Part shown: in pieces, positions 60,701-64,000 of the stretch | Layout of the letters: each line of letters starts with the position of its first letter | How positions within the stretch are numbered: position 1 is the stretch's first letter | Origin: Hofstenia miamia | Lineage: Eukaryota; Xenacoelomorpha; Acoela | Length of the DNA stretch: 64,000 bases | Reading direction: 5' to 3' | Assembly (NCBI GenBank): GCA_004352715.1 | Contig: SCFE01000067.1 | Span: forward strand, 724,596 to 788,595 | Translations under genes and position numbers: made by a program | The notes under the pieces: generated by a model | The model's input: the letters and a program-made list of their open reading frames with translations, nothing else | Told to the model about the DNA's origin: nothing | Database searches by the model: none

Positions 60701-63155
60701 TCGAATGCTACGAATTTAACCAAACGCTCAATATATTTTCTGTATTTATCATTCCCGCAATAATTCTTTAAAATATCTTCAATTCCAATTCCATTTATAG
60801 CATTCGTATAACATTTCGAAGGCAATTTTTAAAAATTACCAATGCAACCAGCTTAATGCAATATAAGGGAAATGGGCCAGGCTAAACTTATTTATCTCAC
60901 AAAAACCAAGCGAACTTAGACGCATCTTTATACATAAACACAAACGACCATGTTAATAAAAGGTTATGTGATAGCTACAAGGTTTAAGGTTGATTAAATG
61001 ATTATATTTAAAACTCGTGGTAAGATAAAAGTTCACACTAAAAAATTAATTTTGTTTGCTTAAATAAGCTCCTACTTAAGATTGGGTTACCACGCATTTA
61101 CAAACCTATGTGCCTTAATGCATGCAAGTATGAATAATAGAGGTTACCATAGATGCTAGACAATAAATGTTGAATATATTTAGTTGGTGCAATCTATATT
61201 ATACACAGTCGGTTATATAAGAGCGATATATTTTTTGCATATGAAAGAAACAAACTATTTTAATTTTAATGTACTCAGACATTTATAGTTAAATCTGGTA
61301 GTGATGTGTGGGTAGAATTCTCTGAAAACCGCACCGCTCATGAAAAACTACTTTTTTTACCCGTAACGGCTCGTACCCATACTACAGAATGAAATTTTCT
61401 AGTAAATTTGTGTAAAAGTTATCAATTATTTTTGAACCAAATTCTTGCTTAATATAAATTAATTTTTGAACATTATGTTTATGATGAAGTTTTCAAAAAA
61501 AATCATATTTAAAAATCACATCAACCCTCATGTGCATGTACTCTTGAGTACCCCTCATGTGATATAGTACTCGTTAGAGAGTGACTTCGGGTACAACGTG
61601 TAGCTTAATTGATATAAAAGATGCGGATATCATCCACCACGCCATTTTAAAAAGATCTAAGACGTTAATTAATGCCAAATAATGGCTATGTTTACCCTAT
61701 CAGAAAATGATCCAAGACTTGAGTATTGCTAATCAACATCTACGTTTCGGGTGGTGTTGAGTTCGGGTACGGAATGTTCTGATCGGGTCGGGTTCACCTC
61801 CATGATAAGCTCATATAGTCATTTTTAGGACCAGTACCCGAACATGAATAATATGCATACGCATAAAACAAAAACCAATTGTTTTTAGGTGCCTTAGCAG
61901 CACTCACTGCAAGTCTTTTGGGTTCCCAATTTCCAATGGCTAGAGTAATTTTTGCAATGTCTCAAGATGGACTTTTATTTAGGTAAATTTCGATACAAGT
62001 TTTAACACTAAGCAAATCGTTTAGTTATTTTAACAATATCAACACATTTACAAACACACCGATATTTGCTACATTGGTGAGTGGGTTTTGTGCTGCACTA
62101 TTAGCTCTTCTTATTGATCTTCACGACCTCGTTGAGATGATGAGCATTGGAACGCTTTTGGCATATACTTTGGTTTCAATCTCTGTATTAATTCTTAGGT
62201 AAAACCATTTATTATACGTAACTTAAATCTTTAGAATGTAATTCAGTTATTCTTGAAACCAAAACTTTCAAGGTGCATATAAAGAAAATAGTTATTCTTC
62301 GTTGACTTCATTTAACATCTGCATTTAAGGATTTTTGTAGTTTATGACCAAAAGCGGCCCTCTCTTCTAGTAACGATGTTATTTTTAGATATAATCCTGA
62401 TCCAGAAACTATAGAGAAACCTGAAGCTATACCAAATGGTCACCAAGTATATGGGACAGAAGAGACCATCCAGCCACCATCTAGCACTCCATACAGCGAC
62501 AGCGAACATCTGTTAGACGACGTGGCATCTGAAGAAGGAGGGATTCTTCCTAAGTGCTTGATACCTGCTTATAACTCCATTGCAGATAGATTAGATCCTA
62601 TCTGGAGAATATTAGCCATCACTCTAAGACTTCCATCTGAAACTGAGAACTGCACGGCTGAGTCTGGACGAAAAGTAGTCTACCTTATAGTTGCACTATC
62701 TATAGATTTTTTCTTTTTACACACATTCATAGTTTTTACAGATGTCAATTGTATGTGGTCAATCGTTCCTGTTTTGGTGCTATCAACTATAGGGTAAGAA
62801 TGTATTTGAATATACTATGAAGTTGTCATTAATTAAGTTCAGTTTTCAAATAGCGAGATAAACTCTTTTAAAATTCCACCGGGTATTCGCCGTGCATTAG
62901 AAAAACACTACGTGTGGTTCTCAGTACATCACTCTCTCATCCGTTTAATCACAGTAAATTACTCGTCCTAATAATTTTGTTTTAGGATTGCATGTACTTA
63001 TATAATTCTACGTCAACCTCAAAATCGACGCAAGCTGAAGTTCATGGCTCCGTGCGTACCATTACTTCCCATTGCAGCTGCGTTCTGCAATATCTATCTG
63101 ATGCTTAAGCTTTCATACTTAACATGGATTCGCTTTGCTACGTGGCTTTTTATTG
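34701..63155 (+). CDS. SLC7A14: SLC7A14-like cationic amino acid transporter family gene (8 exons seen, both ends missing)
   Basis: Eight exons join in one frame into about 567 residues. The protein is a multi-pass membrane carrier of the APC superfamily, CAT branch of SLC7. Diagnostic residues run in order: the unwound first helix [92 protein letters not shown], and near the end APCVPLLP and NIYLMLKL. The TAAGASALS and IGFDII wording fits SLC7A14 better than CAT1-3, where the first stretch reads closer to TSSVARAWS. Vertebrate SLC7A14 is a lysosomal/neuronal protein of about 770 residues; human mutations are linked to retinal degeneration. The central cytosolic loop in exon 7 is shorter here. 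Intron phases are 1,1,0,1,2,2,2 between exons, with phase 2 entering the first and phase 1 leaving the last. The N-terminal exon and C-terminal exon(s) are not in view. The symbol is an orthology inference from remembered sequence. Confidence 0.9.
34853..37898 (+). other. First part of intron 1, no further feature
   Basis: AT-rich intronic sequence. Short frames (35612-35797, 36574-36891) have low-complexity translations and no splice support. At about 37075 the sequence CAGGGTTGCGAGAGTGGC looks like a single hAT-type terminus, but no partner end was found. Confidence 0.5.
37899..38123. mobile_element. 225 bp foldback (MITE-like) element
   Basis: The two halves are long imperfect reverse complements over about 100 bases each. 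The left arm includes AGTGATTGGTTCAAAAGT and GCACGTCTAACCACTC; the right arm includes ACTTTTGAACCAATCACT and GGTTGGTTAGACGTGC. Ends read GGCCATGG and CGTGGCC. The loop is near AGAAATCGTGCGCGCTCGAT. It has no coding capacity. It lies in intron 1 and would form a strong stem in pre-mRNA from either strand. Confidence 0.88.
39064..39580. mobile_element. Inverted-repeat-flanked segment, ~515 bp
   Basis: Bases 39081-39114 (starting TATTGAATAACAATTGTC) match the reverse complement of 39523-39556 at about 32 of 34 positions, with weaker similarity extending outward to about 50 bases per arm. The interior holds a (TA)n tract at 39497-39525. This may be a MITE or an inverted duplication; no target duplication is clear. 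Confidence 0.65.
39590..39910 (+). repeat. Dispersed repeat family R1, plus-oriented copy
   Basis: Similar, by eye at roughly 70-75% over the best part, to the reverse complement of 50104-50490. Shared marks are GAAATTTCTA, TATTGCTGTG and CCCATGGAAGCAAC. The family is unidentified and non-coding as far as seen. Confidence 0.6.
40079..40119. repeat. (TAA)n microsatellite
   Basis: About thirteen TAA units immediately upstream of the RT fragment. It may mark a tail or insertion site of a LINE. Confidence 0.95.
40133..40390 (+). pseudogene. R4/Dong-like LINE reverse transcriptase fragment
   Basis: The plus frame reads PEEQ, a stop, [20 protein letters not shown], then [20 protein letters not shown] and [19 protein letters not shown]. 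These are the early RT blocks '[17 protein letters not shown]' and 'R..NLAMAWIDY.KAYDSVPH.W' of R2/R4/Dong-type elements. A TAG replaces the usual Lys after PEEQ. The frame ends at a TGA at 40388. The later RGIPA near 40440 may be the start of the 'RGI.QGDSLSP' block, so a deletion removed the part between. One ambiguous base (N) is at 40379. Same family as the remnant at 1-1180. Confidence 0.85.
40400..46956 (+). other. Rest of intron 1
   Basis: AT-rich intron without recognised exon. It contains a transposon-like scrap near 41390-41690 (GGGCCTAAAATGTG and GAGCTGGGCTTGGACC) and a small GC-rich pair of motifs at about 41833-41885. The rest shows only short chance frames. Confidence 0.5.
46957..47190 (+). 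CDS. SLC7A14: SLC7A14-like exon 2
   Basis: Preceded by AAATTTTTAG and followed by GTAAAT. It enters and leaves in phase 1. It encodes [19 protein letters not shown], helix 3 ([18 protein letters not shown]) and the loop [20 protein letters not shown], ending GAGTQAG. The intron before it is 12.1 kb, the longest in the window. Confidence 0.95.
47511..47575. repeat. Near-perfect hairpin, 29 bp arms, 7 bp loop
   Basis: The arm 47511-47539 (TTTTTATTCAGATGTTTTGA and on) is the reverse complement of 47547-47575 with one mismatch. It lies 320 bases inside intron 2 of the SLC7A14-like gene. It may be a tiny foldback element or a structured intronic RNA. No known miRNA is recognised. Confidence 0.75.
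47576..50103 (+). other. Intron 2, no feature except a (TA)n tract
   Basis: AT-rich; a (TA)n microsatellite lies at about 49787-49820. Short frames here have no splice support. Confidence 0.5.
50104..50490 (-). repeat. Dispersed repeat family R1, minus-oriented copy
   Basis: Reverse complement is similar to 39590-39910, with shared CCCATGGAAGCAAC, TATTGCTGTG and TTTCAAAAATCC. It contains a GC-richer stretch around 50240-50320. Confidence 0.6.
50620..51017 (+). repeat. Dispersed repeat family R2, copy 1
   Basis: Direct-orientation similarity to 52105-52510. Shared blocks are TGTGATAACACATGACTTAT, GGATTGTGTTTTGAATTTTC and TTAGTAACGCT at the right edge. It is non-coding; the family is not identified. 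Confidence 0.8.
51030..51380. repeat. Transposon-like scrap with CTCGGCTCGG motifs
   Basis: AT-rich sequence punctuated by GGCTCGGCTGG, AAGCTCGGCTCGGCTCGG and GCTCGTTTGGGGCTCG. Such patterning is typical of old non-autonomous element copies. Boundaries are uncertain. It lies directly after R2 copy 1. Confidence 0.4.
51575..51650 (-). other. tRNA-like pseudogene or tRNA-derived SINE scrap
   Basis: On the minus strand CTACCATTGGGTTAACAGAC resembles a D-arm/A-box region, and GTGAGTTCGAGTC a T-arm/B-box, spaced as in a tRNA with a TTAGAATTCTAG anticodon-arm-like segment between. Arms do not pair well enough for a functional tRNA. No second copy was found, so a SINE is only a possibility. Confidence 0.4.
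52105..52510 (+). repeat. Dispersed repeat family R2, copy 2
   Basis: Second copy of the repeat at 50620-51017, about 1.5 kb downstream in the same orientation. Both copies end at TTAGTAACGCT. Copy 2 contains a short local insertion rich in AAATAAAT near 52411-52440. Confidence 0.8.
52511..53660 (+). other. Intron 2, no recognisable feature
   Basis: AT-rich intron sequence without recognised elements. Confidence 0.5.
53661..54700. repeat. (TA)n tract with 1,000-base assembly gap
   Basis: TA repeat at 53661-53673, N at 53674-54673 (exactly 1,000, probably a placeholder size), TA repeat at 54674-54700. The long apparent frames spanning it are artefacts. Confidence 0.95.
55166..56117. mobile_element. 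952 bp non-autonomous hAT-like element
   Basis: The left end CAGGGTTGTAAATGGAAATA and the right end, read inward as CAGGCTTGCATATGGAAGTG, are imperfect terminal inverted repeats of about 35 bases with CAGGG-type hAT termini. Flanking octamers ATTATTAT and ACAATTAT agree at six of eight positions, consistent with an aged 8 bp target duplication. The ends are rich in TGGAAATGG units. No transposase is encoded. It is inserted in intron 2, ending 77 bases before exon 3. Confidence 0.75.
56195..56403 (+). CDS. SLC7A14: SLC7A14-like exon 3
   Basis: Acceptor CTCCTAATTTAG; enters in phase 1 (the Gly codon is completed by GC), then [20 protein letters not shown] and [20 protein letters not shown], two membrane helices. 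It ends [11 protein letters not shown] in phase 0. The chosen donor GGA|GTTAGT is weaker than the others, but it is the only one that joins SG to the VFSGAATC of the next exon, as the family requires. Reading through would add about 30 unrelated residues and then a stop. Confidence 0.92.
57000..57169 (-). mobile_element. hAT-type end fragment
   Basis: On the minus strand, beginning at about 57169, the sequence reads CAGTGGTTCACATTCACTCC, matching the familiar 'CAGTGGTTCTCAA' class of hAT termini. A GGGGTGAA-type stretch follows toward 57010. Only one end is clear, so the element is truncated or its other end has decayed. It lies in intron 3. Confidence 0.55.
57281..57542 (+). CDS. SLC7A14: SLC7A14-like exon 4
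   Basis: Acceptor TTGTATTTAG; phase 0 entry with [18 protein letters not shown], then [15 protein letters not shown], the most conserved block of CAT-family carriers. [20 protein letters not shown] is a membrane helix, followed by [14 protein letters not shown]. It ends KYFVAA plus one base before donor GTATTC (phase 1). An AG at 57287-57288 was rejected as acceptor because it would delete conserved residues and break the frame. Confidence 0.95.
57543..61298 (+). other. Intron 4, mostly featureless
   Basis: AT-rich intron. A lone hAT-like terminus (CAGGGTTGGGTCAAATTATT) occurs at about 59664. No exon is seen, and exons 4 and 5 join directly in the protein. Confidence 0.5.
61299..61804. mobile_element. 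Probable non-autonomous element with CGGGT-rich ends
   Basis: The left end TAGTGATGTGTGGGTAG and the right end, read inward as CATGGAGGTGAACCCGAC, are weak inverted repeats. Both ends carry GGGTAC/CGGGT motifs that stand out from the AT-rich intron. Boundaries and superfamily are uncertain. It ends 84 bases before exon 5. Confidence 0.45.
61889..61982 (+). CDS. SLC7A14: SLC7A14-like exon 5
   Basis: Acceptor TTGTTTTTAG; enters in phase 1 with [20 protein letters not shown] and [11 protein letters not shown]. This is the helix that in CAT proteins reads 'SLLGS.FPMPRVIYAM..DGLLF'. It leaves in phase 2 (AG of a codon completed by the next exon). The PMPR proline is Ala here. The intron that follows is only 42 bp. 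Confidence 0.95.
61983..62024 (+). other. 42 bp intron of the SLC7A14-like gene
   Basis: GTAAATTT at the 5' end, TTTAACAC as a plausible branch region, and AAATCGTTTAG at the 3' end. Retention would place a TAA codon immediately after exon 5, so it must be removed for function. Confidence 0.93.
62025..62198 (+). CDS. SLC7A14: SLC7A14-like exon 6
   Basis: Acceptor AAATCGTTTAG; enters in phase 2 giving Ser, then [40 protein letters not shown] and [17 protein letters not shown]. The [14 protein letters not shown] block is highly conserved in the family. It leaves in phase 2 at TTAG|GTAAAA. Confidence 0.95.
62389..62793 (+). CDS. SLC7A14: SLC7A14-like exon 7 (cytosolic loop and helix pair)
   Basis: Acceptor GTTATTTTTAG; phase 2 entry completes Arg, then [18 protein letters not shown] polar, Ser/Glu/Pro-rich segment of about 90 residues follows ([16 protein letters not shown]), the variable loop between the transport core and the C-terminal helices. 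Then come [19 protein letters not shown] and [14 protein letters not shown], two membrane helices. It leaves in phase 2 at ATAGG|GTAAG, a strong donor. Confidence 0.93.
62986..63155 (+). CDS. SLC7A14: SLC7A14-like exon 8 (last in window)
   Basis: Acceptor TTTTGTTTTAG; phase 2 entry gives [20 protein letters not shown], then [38 protein letters not shown]. This is the CAT C-terminal domain, ending at the position where the family has its last helix. The donor TTG|GTAAAA leaves in phase 1. At least one more exon with the cytosolic tail must lie beyond the window; the intron sequence in view contains a Tc1 element. Confidence 0.94.
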
Positions 63156-63279
63156 GTAAAAAATTTACTTTATTCCATTTTGGCATAGACTATATATTTC
63201 AAATTTCAAGCATACAGATCCATGCATTTGATGCAATTAACTCTATAATATATAACAGTGGACAACCATTATATATATA

Positions 63280-64000
63280 CAGTACTGACCAAAAGTTTGA
63301 AAGAAGTAACCTGACTAAAGCGTGTTTTATGCTATGTCCTGGAAACTTCGTAAAATTCCTGGAATTCCCCACTTTTTCTTAGAATTTACAACAGATTCAT
63401 TTAGCCAATCAAATTAACACAACTTTAGATTTACACACAATACATTTTCACTGAAAAAGCACTATCATTATAATTTGAAATATGGTCCGTGGTAGTAAAA
63501 TTTCACCAACAAAGCGTGCTCAAAGTCATATCTTGTACGAGGAGGGGTACAATTATCGCGCTATAGTTGTTAGAATGGGCATGTCAGTATCTTCGGTATC
63601 CAGAAGTGTTACTCGCTATCAGCAACTGCAAAATTTTTCCTCTCGCAAGCGCTCTGGAAGACCAAAAGTGATACCCCATCAGACTGACCTTCTCATTCAC
63701 CGTTACGTCGTAAATCAACCATTCTCTTCATCTTCTGAAGTCAAAGCAAATCTAGGTGCGTTAGTGCAGAAGGTATCAACACGCACCATTAGGCGTTGAT
63801 TGAATACTACCCTTGACCTTCCATCGTGCTAACCGGCAGCCAAACCCCAATTGTTTTCAAAGAACATACGAGACCGGTTGCGCTTCTGCAGGCAATACCA
63901 ACACTACACCCTGAGATGTGGATTTGCCAGTTTACATCATACTGGCCACACGTTCGACGACCAAGAAACCAAAGATTCAACACACGTTACACGCAACAAA
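63280..64000 (+). pseudogene. Tc1-like transposon, 5' end and broken transposase (runs off window)
   Basis: The terminal repeat starts CAGTACTGACCAAAAGTTTG at 63280, preceded by TA, the standard Tc1 target site. The transposase frame opens at 63482 (MVRGSKISPTKRAQSHILYE) with paired helix-turn-helix motifs (YRAIVVRMGMSVSSVSRSV and RKRSGRPKVI). It stops at TGA 63797 after TIRR, then continues in frame as LNTTLDLPSC, another stop, PAAKPQLFSKNIRDRLRFCR. A one-base loss near 63913 shifts the frame to PEMW. What follows jumps straight to QFTSYWPHVRRPRNQRFNTR, whereas the family has 'V.FSDES.F' between, so the first catalytic Asp is deleted. It is not active. It lies in the intron after exon 8. Confidence 0.92.

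Noticed and set aside
1-64000. CRISPR arrays, operons, rRNA genes, functional tRNAs
   Set aside because: None seen; the composition and the spliced gene indicate animal nuclear DNA.

Overview
The window is AT-rich animal DNA with no operons or prokaryotic features. It has long introns with canonical GT/AG splice sites, many (TA)n microsatellites, three runs of N that each abut a (TA)n tract, and decayed copies of hAT, mariner, Tc1, R4/Dong-like and jockey/CR1-like elements. The transposon mix and the host protein sequence suggest an invertebrate metazoan, plausibly an arthropod; the sequence alone does not fix the species.

Only one host gene is convincing. It is a plus-strand member of the SLC7 cationic amino acid transporter family, closest as I read it to SLC7A14. 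Eight coding exons lie at 34701-34852, 46957-47190, 56195-56403, 57281-57542, 61889-61982, 62025-62198, 62389-62793 and 62986-63155. Together they give about 567 residues in one frame across every junction. The N-terminal exon was not found upstream, and the C-terminal exon or exons lie beyond position 64000. Introns range from 42 bp to 12.1 kb; the large ones carry most of the repeats.

Layout: 1-1.2 kb holds an R4/Dong-like LINE remnant on the minus strand. 2.9-3.8 kb holds a broken hAT transposase. 4.0-5.4 kb is a GC-richer segment with a minus-strand promoter-like array and three short repeats. 7.2-8.0 kb holds a 717 bp non-autonomous hAT-like element with an 8 bp target duplication. 9.9-25.1 kb is a tandem array of two modules, A (about 5.06 kb) and B (about 1.13 kb), in the order B0 remnant - A1 - spacer - B1 - A2 - B2. 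25.2-31.8 kb has nothing recognisable. 31.8-34.1 kb holds a mariner remnant followed by an opposing LINE remnant. 34.7-64 kb is the SLC7A14-like gene, with foldback and hAT-like elements, a second R4/Dong-like LINE scrap and, in the last intron, a Tc1 element whose first catalytic aspartate appears to be deleted.

I found no new defence, toxin or signalling system. The most unusual structure is the A/B tandem duplication, whose joints fall on (TA)n tracts and whose spacer is present in only one copy.
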